Counted from the first letter of the stretch, positions 20,473-31,269 are shown. The stretch: 64,000 bases of DNA from Xanthostigma xanthostigma (GCA_963575645.1 OY754464.1:2046001-2110000), one strand, 5' to 3'. A program made the numbers and translations. Notes: generated by a model not told the origin, from the letters alone.

Positions 20473-21329
20473 CCAAAAATTCCAACGGGATACTAAAGTT
20501 GAATGGATTTGTGATTTTTCTGGCTTTGTCCGACCAGCGAAACCCGTTTGTGAAAAAAATGGCGCAATTTGCATTATTAAGGAAACAAAAAAAAGTAATC
20601 GTTAATTACTCGAGAAGTAATTGACAGATGACGCTAAAATTATTCACGCATGTTTGGGTCATCATTTTTGATAATTTTCAGGCATCTATGTGGGGTCATT
20701 ATTTAGTAAAAAAATAGTGAAAAAAACGTGTTTTTTTAACTTTCGGGACTATTTGCAAGTTAACAATTGCACTTAGCGACCTCTATCAGTGCTCATTCTT
20801 TAGGAAATTTCATAAGGAACAACTTTTTCAATGCATAGGCTATACTAAAAGTCAACAGGAACGGAGATATTAAAGGAAATAGAGAAAAAAGCACTATTTT
20901 CATCACTAATAATTTGTCAATTATAAAATCAAGCACACCAACAATTTGTAAACAAACTTAGAGGGTTGAACTACACCATTCCAACAATAATCTCGCCTGT
21001 GCCCGAATAATTCACTTTTTAATGTTTTTACCTCCTCGCCGTCTAGCCTACTTGTAGTTTACGAATTGTTGCTAATCAAAGTTCTTTAATTTTGTCACTG
21101 ACACACTCACCGATCATTAAAATTCTAAGCTACTTCTAGCAGTCTCACAAAATAGAAACTTTGAATTTTAAATAGCGTTTAGCCTATAAAGGAAGGAAAA
21201 AATGAAAAATCGAGAAATTTCATTATTCGAAAAATCAGGGAGTGGGCTTTAAGAAAATCAGTAGCTGACGGACAAGATATATTACCCGAGGATGACCTAC
21301 AAAAAAAAATGAGATCCCATCTAAAAACA
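20473..21329. other. Spacer with short unrecognised frames
   Basis: The plus frame continuing to 20605 (RDTKVEWICDFSGFVRPAKP) looks protein-like but matches nothing I know. At about 21190-21330 another plus frame reads 'IREWALRKSVADGQDILPED', also unplaced. Either could be a decayed transposon exon. Confidence 0.3.
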
Positions 21330-21536
21330 TAAAAATGTAAAAAAATGCCAAGTCTCGCAATGCAGTTCTTCCGCTGCAAAAAGTTGTGAGATCTTATGTA
21401 AAACCAAGTCAGTTATTTTAGTTAGTGTCTATATGGAAGCACCTGTCCAATAACTTTGTTATAAATTGTTGTCTAATCAATTGCCTATCAACATTTATAG
21501 TGACCGTGTCACTATTAGACATCTTTATTTCTATAA

Positions 21537-21560
21537 TCAATCAATCAATCAATCAATCAG
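21537..21560 (+). repeat. AATC microsatellite
   Basis: Five to six AATC units at the inner edge of the left arm. Confidence 0.85.
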
Positions 21561-21677
21561 TACTGTATTTGAGAACCAAATCTATTACAGGAATTCGTCA
21601 CTTTACAAATTTATATAAACAAAATTTACAAAAACAAAAAGGAAAAAAGAAAATTTGCAAAATAGCATATTTATGAC

Positions 21678-22010
21678 TTATTCAAATAACATGAAGCTTC
21701 TGATTTTGACCATATTTACAATATAATAATAAATGTCTGAAATTTTTTGATTTGAGAGGTTTGACAAGAGCTGCTCTAGGGTAATATAATTGCGGTCCTT
21801 TACAATATATTTTGCTATCCAGGCACTTCTTATATGATGATATATCGGACATGAAAATAAGACATGATGTAGGTTTTCTTCTTCCCGCAAGTTACATACC
21901 ATGCATAAATTGTTTGAGTCCCAAGAATATCTGTAGCCCTTTATTGTGATTCCAATGAATTTAGTGCCCATCAGTATTAACTGGCTGATAACTCTTAATT
22001 TGTTTATATT
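21678..22010 (-). pseudogene. LINE (non-LTR retrotransposon) C-terminal fragment
   Basis: The minus frame reads INKLRVISQLILMGTKFIG and on to CMVCNLREEENLHHVLFSC, a CX2C-X8-H-X4-C knuckle with the 'E..HHVLFSCP' context. This is the usual carboxy end of jockey/CR1-like LINE open reading frame 2. About 105 codons are open and the frame stops at 21678. The reverse transcriptase core is absent. Assignment to a clade is not safe from this tail. Confidence 0.78.
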
Positions 22011-22013
22011 AAT

Positions 22014-22083
22014 TGACGAGGTTAAGTAGTTTTCTATCTTTTCCGAACTTTTTAATACTTGGAAAAGATAGAAAACTACTTAA
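22014..22083. repeat. Near-perfect short hairpin
   Basis: 'GAGGTTAAGTAGTTTTCTAT' and 'CTTTTCC' are answered by 'GGAAAAGATAGAAAACTAC' and 'TTAACCT', about 27 pairs around a 16-base loop. It lies at the end of the LINE fragment. Confidence 0.8.
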
Positions 22084-22291
22084 CCTTGTTTATTTCTATA
22101 ATAATTATAATAGCTTGGCAATTGCACGGCAGCATAATTATGAAAGAATAATCTACTATTTCGATTACTAAGTAAATCTAAACAGTGCACTTAAGAAAAA
22201 GTATTTTAATTAGTAGAATATGGTGCCATGTAATTGCTAAATCATTATAATTATTGTCTTCAGTATAAAGTAGTGTTGATCCAATAGAATG

Positions 22292-22421
22292 TTAAGATGA
22301 AGGAAGGTTTTGGTTGAGGATCATAAAATAAGCTTTACCAATGCTTTACCAACGTTGGCCACTAGCGAAACATTGGTAAAGCTTATTTTATGATCCTCAA
22401 CCAAAACCTTCCTTCATCTTA
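22292..22421. repeat. Palindromic MITE S, copy 1
   Basis: Starts TTAAGATGAAGGAAGG and ends with its complement; arms of about 50 bases contain 'TTTTGGTTGAGGATCATAAA' and 'TAAGCTTTACCA'. S2 is at 30953-31114. Both copies share an outside flank 'TTGATCCAATAGAAT', so they derive from a larger unit. Confidence 0.88.
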
Positions 22422-22612
22422 TTATAATTATTATAGAAATAAAGATGTCTAATATTGATACGGTCACCATAAATGTTGATAAGCAATTGATTAGGTAACA
22501 ATTTATAACAAAGTTGTTGGACTAAAATAACTGACTTGGTTTTACATGAGATCTCACAACTTTTTGTAGCGGAAGAACTGCGTTGCGAGACTTGGCATTT
22601 TTTATGTGTTTG

Positions 22613-23025
22613 GATGTTTGAGACTTGAGTGCAAGAATTCTATTGGAAAATGATTATTTTACGCGCGTTCGATGTTTGCTTTATGTGGTAAAAGATGGCA
22701 ACAGCAGACAGAGCTAGTATACAAAACATACGCTACAAAGATGTCTTGCAAGATGTTTATCATTTAGTCGTGTGATTTGTTTTTGCAACTGTTTGTTGTT
22801 GCGATTGTACAAAAAGATTAAAACAATTTGTTGTCTTGTACATATATGCAAAATTTGACTTACATGCTACACCTAAAAGTGTTTGATATTTTATCTCAAG
22901 CAGCAAATTTTTTTTTATGGTTTTAAACAGTGGACACTGCACAAAAAATTTTTTTTGAGTTTAATCTTTAAGAAACGATTTTGAGTTGCAAGACTCGATA
23001 CGGAAATTTTGTGAGTAGTAAAATC
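22613..23025. other. Unassigned spacer
   Basis: No repeat partner seen; short minus frames without motifs. Confidence 0.4.
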
Positions 23026-23747
23026 AATGAGCCTTTTTCCTGAGAATAGTGCAGCGAAAGTGTCACGAGAGGCAGCACTAGTAGTAGGGACAAACATAAA
23101 ATATTTACATGCCAACCAATGTTATTTACGTGATATTATTTTATTATTTAAAAATATAAATCTGAAATAAAAAAAATTTTGAACTGATAAACTTATCACT
23201 GAGAGTCATCATTTACATATGTTATCGAAATTATTTTTAAAATTAATTAAATGAATAAAAAATGAATAGTTTTTTGACAGTTTATTACCATTGATTAGAA
23301 TGAGATATAACCTCAATCTTTTATTAAATTATATTCATTTATTATATTTAATTAAATTTATTTTATTACCATATATTTTTGATTCATATTTCATTTGGAA
23401 ATAAATCTGAAATTCATAATTATTTTCAATTTCTCTTATTACAGTTTGAATTTATCGCTAATATTTTACTAGAGTCTGCATACTAACCTGTCTATTAATT
23501 CATTGTTTTTTCAGATACTTTTAAATTACGACACGCAAGCCAACGTTTTAATGTTACTACATTGTTATCTTTTACAGTTGCAAATTTTAGTTTTGTTCCA
23601 GGAACATCATCTTCTGTTAAAAACATTTTTTTTTCAAGTACACTTTAATGTGTGTTTATATGGGGATTTGACAGTGTTTGTCCCTACCGAACTACTAGCG
23701 CTACTAGTGAGTGATTTTTCGTACTTCATGAAAAAGGCTCATTGGTG
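23026..23747. mobile_element. Inverted-end element GG carrying a SAP-like frame
   Basis: CAATGAGCCTTTTTC at 23026 is inverted at 23747. A second inverted match ('AGTAGTAGGGACAAACA' at 23083, complement at 23672) extends similarity to about 70 bases per end. The interior is AT-rich with one protein-like frame on the minus strand. No target duplication was found, so the superfamily is open. Confidence 0.6.
23495..23626 (-). CDS. 43-codon SAP-like DNA-binding fragment
   Basis: Minus-strand ATG at 23626 gives MFLTEDDVPGTKLKF, then VVTLKRWLACRNLKVSEKTM and a stop at 23495. The spacing 'L+RWL.CR.LK.S.K' is that of the SAP-type helix-extended-loop-helix, and 'DVPGTKL' precedes it as in transposon-encoded SAP proteins of invertebrates (family recall, not a search). 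The domain ends just before its second helix is complete, so this is one exon or a remnant. Upstream bases TTTTTAACAG could instead be a splice acceptor. It lies centrally in element GG, suggesting cargo or a transposase piece. Confidence 0.5.
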   Translation of the reverse strand: MFLTEDDVPGTKLKFATVKDNNVVTLKRWLACRNLKVSEKTMN

Positions 23748-24164
23748 AGGCGTTACGCTCCACCGCTTCAAGTGTGGCATTACGCTCGTCCGCTTCAAAA
23801 GAGACAAACATAAATATCTGTAGGATTCAACGTGCGAAAGAATGAGATGGAATACATTACACAGCGTATCTAAAGAGTAAACTCCAGTCGAGCGTCGGAG
23901 CTGACACACACTGCACTTTTTTACCAGTGAGATATAGCTATAGTTTGCTACAATTGTTACGAAACACACTCATTGTTACGTCGCTATACTAAAAAAAATG
24001 TATTTTCAAACACTGTCACCGTCGGGACATGAACCCGAATCATTCCACTATCGCGGCGGTATGAGTTATTACTTACTCAACAGTGACATATCAAAACAGT
24101 CAATCTTTCTAATATTTAAAGCATATCTTTTCACGTCATGCGAGAGCTAATTTTTACCTATGCC
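23748..24164. other. Spacer with weak tRNA-like scrap
   Basis: Minus strand about 24015-24070 contains 'GGGTTCATGTCCCGACGG', similar to box B and acceptor of a tRNA, without a box A. Otherwise unassigned. Confidence 0.35.
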
Positions 24165-24300
24165 AGTACCTATACAGTACAATATGAGAACTCTCGCATA
24201 CAACACGGTACAACAACTAGGCTATCATATATAGCCACGAGGGACAATACAGTTCGGTAGTCCATCTGAACTCATTGCAACTACACGCTTAGTTGGCAAA
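24165..24300 (+). repeat. Repeat KK, copy 1
   Basis: 'AACTCTCGCATACAACACGG', 'TACAACAACTAGGCTATCA', 'AGCCACGAGG' and 'TCATTGCAA' are found inverted at 26868-26985. Confidence 0.75.
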
Positions 24301-24384
24301 TGACCGCGACGTTTGTCGATGTGTGGGGACAACAGTTTTCAAACGGCTAAACGGGAAAAATTTTCGAGACTCGATTCCCGTGAT

Positions 24385-24466
24385 GGACGAACCATATAAG
24401 TTCCGACAAGTTTGTACGGAACCCTCGGTGCGCGAGTCTGACTCGCGCTTGGCCGTTTTTTTAACA
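24385..24466 (-). repeat. Fragment of a 'GGGTTCCGTAC' repeat
   Basis: 'GTACGGAACCCTCGGTGCGC' and 'GAGTCTGACTCGCGCTTGGC' are the complement of 33425-33475. I remember this module as very common in lepidopteran DNA; the element class is not assigned. Confidence 0.7.
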
Positions 24467-25074
24467 TTCAAGTAGCTTTGCAAGAGTTAGTTTAGAAAAG
24501 CCGAGGAAAAAACTAAATTTATATTATGAAAATTATGCAATTTGTAGAAATTATCCGTCAATAATTTCAACACTAGTGTGGAAATGTGAGTTTAGATTTT
24601 TTAGCGAATTCAATATAGGTGTTTTTTTGTGTATAAATCGAGTCTTGTGTGTATCAGAATACGCTGCCTATATAAAATTCAACCAATGGGACTTGTCCAT
24701 ATATTATTGGCAAATTATTATTGTTAGTTAATTTATTTATTTTTAAATCGTATTCTGCCCACTCGAACATTTATAAATATTTTAAAAATACAAGAAACAA
24801 CTTAATTTCAATAAAGTTACCTAAAAAAAAGGCTCGCCAGCGAACACACAAACTTTCAGACAAACGCACACCGAACATAAACGCCAAGAGAAATAAAATC
24901 TTACATGTACAGAGTTACAAACGTATGCACTCTCGAGTACATTACGAATCAAGGATGGGAGAAATTGAACATTCTATACGATTCGTAGACATTTTCTATC
25001 GTCCATTTTTTTTTAAATAATATCAATGTATCGATATACCTACAAATAAATAACACCGTAACTTTCTTTCTCAT
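24467..25074. other. Unassigned spacer with one 99-codon frame
   Basis: The plus frame 24721-25020 is lysine/asparagine-rich, has no domain I recognise and no repeat partner; treated as chance. Confidence 0.35.
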
Positions 25075-25440
25075 AAATCAATGGATGCCTTTAAATAGCG
25101 GAAACCGACCACAAAATTGGCTTGCGTCCGTTGCTATGTTTCACATTTCGTTCAAGGCAGTTTCTGCATATGCGTTCTGACGCCGGCTTCTATCGGTCGA
25201 TCCCTTTAAATAGCGACACAAAATCGATTTTCGTCTGTCGCTATGTTTCACATTTCATTCAAGATGATTTCTACAAACACGTTCTGACGCCGCCATCTGT
25301 CAGTCGATGCCTGTCAACAGCGGAGACCGATCACAAAATTGGTTTGCGTCCGTAGCTTTGTTTCACATTTCGTTCATGCGTTTTGAAGCCGCCATCTGTC
25401 AGTCGAAGCGTTTAAATAGCTGCGTAAACACGTTACTTCT
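25075..25440 (-). repeat. CL tandem array (reverse)
   Basis: About 3.3 units of 106 bp; TTTAAATAGCG recurs near 25090, 25205 and 25410 with a diverged step at 25312. Same phrases as at 8463 but with different sequence drift ('CTGACGCCGCCATCTGTCAG'). Confidence 0.85.
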
Positions 25441-25459
25441 GACCGAAAATAGATGTCGC

Positions 25460-25830
25460 CCTAAATAGTATATTACATCACAAGGGCCGAAAGTTGAATT
25501 TTCGGTCCTGCGCGTCATAACCCCTAAGCGAAGCCGAGGGCATCAAGACGCGCAGGGCCGAGATTTCAACTTTTAAGGCCCGTGTGGTGTATACGATTTT
25601 TCTTCATATCCGCTCGAAAGTACGTACTTTCGTCAGCAGGGACGAAAGATTGACATTAACTCCCAGTGATAACGGCGGGAGGAAAAAATTTCTCATGCGT
25701 ATTTATACTCGTAACTAGGGTTACCGCTGTCATTTAATATAATAAATAACAGGGATGTCAAACTTTCGTCTCTGCTATAAGGGACGAAAGTACGTACTTT
25801 CGATCGAGGTATGAAGAAAACAGTTTTACG
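25460..25830. repeat. Repeat V, copy 3 (fold-back plus second half)
   Basis: 25468-25600 folds: 'TTACATCACAAGGGCCGAAA' left, 'GGCCCGTGTGGTGTA' right, with CCTGCGCGTC/GACGCGCAGG inner arms. Then 'AAGTACGTACTTTCG' palindromes at about 25617 and 25790 flank a second 180-base piece. Confidence 0.75.
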
Positions 25831-26225
25831 TCAGAAACTTTTTTACATAGATGACGTTTAGATGGCGCCATGTTTGAACTTATGACTAATACACATCCCT
25901 GAGTTAGGATATGTAATATACACAGACGTACTGATTGTCTGAAAAGATAATCGCCTCATAAAAAAGTTAACACACCCATTTGTTTGTTTCAGAACGCAGC
26001 TGTCAACTGTGACGTATCAATGTACAAAAAAGAACAACTTGACATGTAAGTAGAGATATCGAATCGGGGTCCAGAATTGGCACCTTGAATTATGGCCGGA
26101 CGATAATAATTAATTAATATTATAAAATTACATTCCACGCTGAAATTATTTTATCACTAGACGTCCCATTAAGGTTTTTCTTAGAAATTTAATAAAATTT
26201 AAGTAAAAAAGTGCTTTATATTCAA
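25831..26225. other. Unassigned spacer
   Basis: No motif found. Confidence 0.4.
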
Positions 26226-26846
26226 CTATCGGTCCCGTCCGGTTTCACCCGGATGTAAAAGAACGAATGGGGAAGGGAGGAACATGAGTACACACATTCA
26301 TCTTAGTTTACCGAGATGAATGTTGTGTCCAAATTTCATGATGATCGGAGTTACCGTTTCAAAGTTTTTATCGATAAAAAGCAGTACCTATTTATACTTT
26401 TTTTAACTAATAATTTTTTTTATTAATTAAATAAAATTAAAATAAATTTAAATGTAGGTAAGCCTTAGCAATGTAGAAAATAAAAAAAAATAAAAATGTA
26501 TTTGCCCAACGCAGGGCTCGAACCCACGACCCTGGTATTGACAGTTGTGTGCTCTACCGATTGAGCTAGCCGGCGTTGTATTCTGACAACGCTAATATGA
26601 GAATATTTAGTTAGTGCATTTCACCTGAATAGAAGCTTATTTTTGAGATACATTTTGCAACATTTTTAATTAATGCTCCGCTCCTAATGGTCGTAGCCTG
26701 ATTTTATATAGCCTATAGCCTTCCTCGATAAATGGGCTATCCAACAAAAAATATTTTTTTCAATTCGAACCAGAATTTCCTGAGATTAGCGCGTTCAAAC
26801 AAACAAACAAACAAACTAACTCTTCAGCTTTATATATTAGTATAGA
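26226..26846 (-). mobile_element. Helitron E with tRNA-Lys fossil, copy 2
   Basis: Minus strand starts TCTATACTAATATATAAAGC after A at 26846 and ends CCGGGTGAAACCGGACGGGA..CGATAG at 26226, the first C of CTAG changed to A. 621 bp. Compared with E1 it has lost about 130 AT-rich bases on the 3' side of the tRNA. Confidence 0.9.
26504..26575 (-). pseudogene. tRNA-Lys-derived sequence inside Helitron E2
   Basis: Minus strand 'GCCGGCTAGCTCAATCGGTA' (box A good), 'GAGCACACAACTGTCAATACC', and 'AGGGTCGTGGGTTCGAGCCC' (perfect box B and T stem). The anticodon arm no longer reads CTT, so it cannot decode Lys, but the two internal Pol III boxes are better preserved than in E1. Confidence 0.82.
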
Positions 26847-26867
26847 TTTAAAAAAAGGTCGCGGTAA

Positions 26868-26985
26868 ATTCGCCAACTAAGTGCATTGCAATGAGTTCAA
26901 TGAGAACAGTATTGCGCCTCGTGGCTATATCTGATAGCCTAGTTGTCGTACCGTGTTGTATGCGAGAGTTATCATATTGTGCTTT
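26868..26985 (-). repeat. Repeat KK, copy 2
   Basis: Inverted partner of 24165-24300; followed directly by the 26997 repeat, as copy 1 is followed at a distance by 24385. Confidence 0.75.
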
Positions 26986-26996
26986 ATAAACGCACT

Positions 26997-27250
26997 GATA
27001 GCGGACGCTTGTTTTGTATTTGAACTGTTTTACTTTGTATACGTGCGGTTTAAAAACATTTTTTTTTTTTGTGATGTAACAACAAATTTACGGTTTTTCC
27101 CTTTACTTGTGCTATTGCTTCTTGCCAAATTTCATGATTCTAGGTCAACGGGAAGTACCCTATAGGTTTTGATTTCCAAGAGTCTTGACAGACAGATGGA
27201 CGGGCAATAAAGTGAACCTATAAGGGTTCCTTTTGAATTTTTTTCACCGA
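26997..27250 (+). repeat. 'GGGTTCC' repeat, larger piece
   Basis: 'GTTTTACTTTGTATACGTGC', 'TTTACTTGTGCTATTGC', 'CCAAATTTCATGATTCTAGG', 'TCAACGGGAAGTACCCTATA' and 'AACCTATAAGGGTTCC' occur in the order I remember from many lepidopteran loci. No coding frame. Element class not assigned. Confidence 0.7.
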
Positions 27251-27784
27251 CTGTAAAACCAGATATTTAACAATCAAAAGATGATGTTTTTTTTACAAGA
27301 CTGTCAAATATTAGCTACTGAAGTATATAAAGACTGTAAAATTCAGTGTTGCAAGTATGACATTACGATTTCTGTAAGACATAAAACAATAGTTATTGTT
27401 TTCCGCTGAAACTGAAGGTCGTCTGAAACATAAAATTGCAGTTACATTATTGCTTCAAAAATCTAAGAAATTGTTCTTAATAGCGGACTGTCATAAAATA
27501 TTTATTGACTTCTTTGAATTTATTTATTGTCAATAATATATTGTTTGTTGAAGCAAATTTTCACACATGGTTAAAAATGAACATTAATTTTTTACTGCAA
27601 CGCAATGATGATTTTTGGGGACATTTTTTTAGACAAAAAAAAAGGAATTACCTAAATTGCATAGAATAACATAGGGTATAGAAACCGCATCAGTATCGTA
27701 AATAAGTTATACCTACTTATTGTAAACTCCGAAAAATAATACTTTTCGAATTTTTGAATATTCTGATCGAAAGCGTTCGATACC
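27251..27784. other. Unassigned spacer
   Basis: AT-rich, nothing recognised. Confidence 0.4.
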
Positions 27785-28238
27785 CCAAAATTTCTTGATT
27801 CCTCGATCGTAAGTACACACTTTCGGCATCAATTGTAAGGCAGAAAGTCTAACATTTACGCATTGCTGGGATTACACGCACCGATGCGGGAAGTACGTAC
27901 GTACGGGCGGCAGTAAAGAAAAAATAACCTATCAACTGTTGTTTAGATGTCGTTTCCATGGCAACCCTATTACATTTTAGCTAATAGTCGCGAACCGCTG
28001 TCATTCGTGTTTTTAAGTATAACCTCAAAGCTGCTTGCTTGGAATTTATCTGTGTTTTTATGTAATTAATAAGTAATTAATTAATTATTATATTTAATAA
28101 GCGTACTTAAAAACCGAGGTATGAAGCAAAATAGTATACACCACACTGGGCGAAGGTGTGATATCCTTGCACTGCGCATCATGATGCCCTCGGCAGTGCA
28201 AGAATGTCAAACTTTCGGCCCTTGTGGTGTACTATATT
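27785..28238 (-). repeat. Repeat V, copy 2
   Basis: Reverse of V1 with the same order of landmarks ('GGAAGTACGTACGTACGGGC', 'ATAGTCGCGAACCGCTGTCA', 'AATAGTATACACCACAC'). At 28140-28238 the terminal hairpin is present: 'GCGCATCATGATGCCC' lies at its centre. Confidence 0.78.
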
Positions 28239-28349
28239 TATATTAATTTTATATTTGTGTCGTGTTGATCTGATGATTTTTATTTCGGGAACATTTAAAA
28301 GTCAAAATCTGGGAAATTCTAGATATTTTTGACAAACATATTAAGTATT

Positions 28350-28655
28350 TTACCGCAACGGGAACACCACCTGTTGCACGTTAAAGCAACACTCGCTATA
28401 CTGAATATTTCACCGCAATGGGAGCGCCATCTGTTGGACATAAAAGCAACACACGATATACTAAATATTTTACGGCTACGGGAGCCCCGTCTGTTGAACT
28501 TAACAGCAACACACGTTATACTAAATGTTTTACGGCAACGGGAGTGCCAACTGTTGAATACAGCGTCATTCGTTGGCCGTTGAAACAACACACGCTATAC
28601 TAAATATTTTACGCCAACGGGGGTGGCGTCTGTTGAACGCAACAGCAACGCACGC
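28350..28655 (+). repeat. 64-bp minisatellite array
   Basis: Five units built of 'ACGGGAGCGCCATCTGTTG', 'AACGTTAAAGCAACACACG' and 'TATACTAAATATTTTA'. The fourth unit is longer by about 18 bases. All three frames on both strands show short open frames because of the repetition. Related pieces are at 7110 and 46085. Confidence 0.88.
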
Positions 28656-29021
28656 AAACGAGACTGAGCCACAGCAACGCGTGGCAGGGTGCAGCCAATT
28701 AATCTGTAAGCGCATGGTTAGTGGCGGGAGAAAAAAAAACCGTACAGCGGTTATGGCGAAAAAATGTTCCCATAAGAATAATTCGGTAAGTAAATAATAA
28801 GCCACTTACTTTCACTGTCGTTTGTTATTTGGATACGTGAATGGCGTGCTGTTTGCATACGAGATGACATGCGCATGATCCAAAGAGACACTTAAGCAAT
28901 GTTGCCATGACTCAATAGGCATGATGACAGATTTTGAAATCCAGTTCTTTAATGTAGGTCTACTGTTTCCGAAAAAAAAACATTATTACACAGCAATAAA
29001 TTAGAAAAGGTGTATTGTTAA
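28656..29021. other. Minisatellite flank and spacer
   Basis: At 28668-28695 'CCACAGCAACGCGTGGCAGG' recurs in weaker form beside the other two minisatellite pieces, so it belongs to the same mobile unit, perhaps a Helitron. The remainder is unassigned. Confidence 0.45.
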
Positions 29022-29493
29022 GACAACTAAAAAATTTATTATTGCTTTTGTTTTTGTAAATTAATTAAAATACAGCAACGCTGAACAACGTCTGCCATCT
29101 GACGGCTTTAATTTTGAAACAACGTCAACACTTCGATCTGTCATCTGACCTTCATATTGTAATACAACAGACACAATACTGCATACTGCCATCTGACGGC
29201 TTTAATTTTGAAACAGCGAGCAACGCTGAACAACGTCACAGCAATGCTGCATGATGCCATCTAACGGCTTAGCTCAACGCTTTTGCTACTTGCGCCTCTA
29301 TTATGACAATTTTAGTAAAATATTTCTTCGATTTGTCATCTGAGCTTCATATTGTAATACAACAAAAAGAAGAACGTTATAAGCAGTGTGCAAAATTAGA
29401 AACGAATTGAATACCTACCTGCAATCATATTTAAAAAATAATTTTATAAAGTGATAATTATTTAGTGCGAATAATTCGCACAGGTCACACTAG
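29022..29493 (+). mobile_element. Helitron H, copy 5 (5' truncated)
   Basis: Starts inside the element at 'ACAACTAAAAAATTTATTAT'; the 3' hairpin GTGCGAATAATTCGCAC and CTAG (29490-29493) are intact. Confidence 0.9.
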
Positions 29494-30428
29494 TTTTAAT
29501 AAAAGTTGTTTTTATTAAATTTTCATGGAGTTCTGTGTCCATGCAGCTTTATTCCTATTGGCAACACACGGCGCGGCGCTTGGTCATTAACCTGTAAAGA
29601 CATCTTTAACTGTTTACGGTATGTACATAAGTGATAATGACAAGTTCTTCGGTACATGTAAGCAACCCGAATTGGTTTGTCCACAAGTAGAGGTACCGAA
29701 TGGCTGACAGCTTCACGAGATCTGTCAAAACCACCGGACACTTTATCCACTCCTATAGGCTGTGTGCACGACGCCTATTAGCGCCGATAGTGGGTAATAG
29801 AGAATTATTGAACTAACTTTTTATGGAAATCGCGACATGTTTCTATGGTGATAAGTCAAAAACTTTAGTTGGCCATGATGTGTCAAAAAAAAATGTAATA
29901 AGGAAAACTGATGTTAATTTGTTTACACTAACAGCGGAACGTCAAATCAGGGCGCCAATGGTCTTTATTTTACTTAAATCGCCATCAGGCAACAGCCCGG
30001 AACACAACAAGCATTTCCAGATCTCTTAGTTTTTTCCTATGTTTTCTTTGTAATTAAAAAACTTCATAAAATTATAACTACTTTCACTTTTAATAAACAT
30101 TGCTCACTGACATACGGAAAATTGGAGATCGAAGTTTCCCCTAGTGCTCACCACAAACGCTCGCATCAAAAAATTTGTAACTCCACCTCCGTGCATATAG
30201 CCCATACATTATGCATATATTTAATAATTCACTATATGAATCATTGTCTATCTACTCAATGTGCGGTGATTGAAGGCAATGAAGCGTATCGAAAATATAT
30301 CTGCGTTTATCTTTCTTCGATGTAATTCCCTGATTTCCCCGATGATACGATTGGTTGATGTACTTGCTTTCAATCTGAATAAAGTATCTCTGTTTCAAAA
30401 ACTTTGTCTTTTTCTATGACGTTAACAT
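29494..30428. other. Unassigned spacer with possible exon relic
   Basis: From ATG 29525 the plus frame reads MEFCVHAALFLLATHGAALG, signal-peptide-like, then a stop. The same frame continues as DNDKFFGTCKQPELVCPQVE, which has a faint sushi-domain look. The antisense strand is open across the same bases for 83 codons. Neither reading is established. 29820-30428 shows nothing. Confidence 0.3.
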
Positions 30429-30524
30429 GGGCGTACCCAGCTTTTAGCTCAGGAGGGAGCACATTAGAAATTTCTTAAGCCGGGTCCCTCGTGCTTGTTT
30501 TGCCCTCCTGGATACGCCAGTGCT
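30429..30524. repeat. Small MITE with GGCGTACCCAG ends
   Basis: GGGCGTACCCAG left and CTGGATACGCC right, with GAGGGAGCAC answered by GTGCTT...CCCTCC inside. I recall a widespread insect MITE with these ends, name unknown. Confidence 0.6.
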
Positions 30525-30654
30525 TACGGCGTAAAAAATACAGAAGTGTATGTTTGTGCCCTAATGGTTCGATTGCGATTTTATTCCTATGCTCAGTATA
30601 CAATAAAAGTATTATGGATCGTATATTTTGCAATAAATAAATAATAATTAAAAT

Positions 30655-30870
30655 ATTTGATTAACGTCTGATCAGAACTCGTCAATGGCCGATAATTTTA
30701 TTTATTGAATAAATAATTAAATTAATGTTAAAAATTGAACCTCTAAAACAACAAATTTTTGAGGTTGGCGCCTATTTTAGTGCCGACCTTAAAACTTTGT
30801 TATTTTACGCTTTTTACTGAGCTTTTTTTGAAGGAGGTTCATTTTTTTTTTAACTTTTTGGTGACTTTGT
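30655..30870 (+). repeat. Fragments of BB and FF
   Basis: 30655-30725 carries 'TTGATTAACGTCTGAT' and 'GATAATTTTATTTATTG' of family BB. 30755-30870 ('CCTTAAAACTTTGTTATTTT', 'GAAGGAGGTTCA') matches 55325-55445 in reverse. Confidence 0.6.
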
Positions 30871-30952
30871 CATAATAATATGTAGTTCTCCTTCTTCCCT
30901 TAATGTAACCTTTGTATTAACCTTCGAGTGTCGCAAAATACATAATATTTTA

Positions 30953-31114
30953 TTAAGATGAAGGAAGGTTTTGGTTGAGGATCATAAAATAAGCTTTACC
31001 AGTGTTTCGCTAGTGGCCAACGTTTCGAAAAATTTATTTATAAACGTTGGCCACTAGCGAAACACTAATAAAGCTTATTTTATGATCCTCAACCAAAACC
31101 TTCCTTCATCTTAA
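30953..31114. repeat. Palindromic MITE S, copy 2
   Basis: 162 bp with about 68-base arms, longer than S1 because the centre ('AACGTTTCG...AACGTTGG') is fuller. The flank 31115-31140 is the inverted equivalent of 22268-22290. Confidence 0.9.
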
Positions 31115-31269
31115 TATTCTATTGGATCAACACTACTTTAACTGATAATATTTTCTGATGGGATTTTTTCCGATCGAAAGTTTTTCTGATATGATTTTCA
31201 TGATGAGATTTTTTTTCCGAACGCTAGTTGATCTCGTTACTATTGCTATGCCACGACGTCAATAGTGTA

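Larger units (their letters stand above)
21330..22612. repeat. Large inverted repeat enclosing a LINE tail
   Basis: Left arm 21335-21545 ('GCCAAGTCTCGCAATGCAG', 'GAAGAACTGC' complement, 'AACCAAGTCAGTTATTTTAG', 'CACTATTAGACATCTTTATT') is inverted at 22433-22610. The 890-base loop holds the LINE fragment, a 70-base hairpin and palindrome S1. Arms differ at roughly one base in ten by eye. The left arm is followed by an AATC microsatellite. Confidence 0.75.

Noticed and set aside
23508-23516. Plus-strand splice acceptor TTTTTTCAG
   Set aside because: The downstream plus frame has no protein-like content; the minus strand reading is more convincing.
24721-25020. 99-codon basic frame
   Set aside because: Composition follows AT-rich DNA; no domain and no partner.
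28319-28805. Overlapping 61-90 codon frames on both strands
   Set aside because: Artefact of the 64-bp minisatellite.
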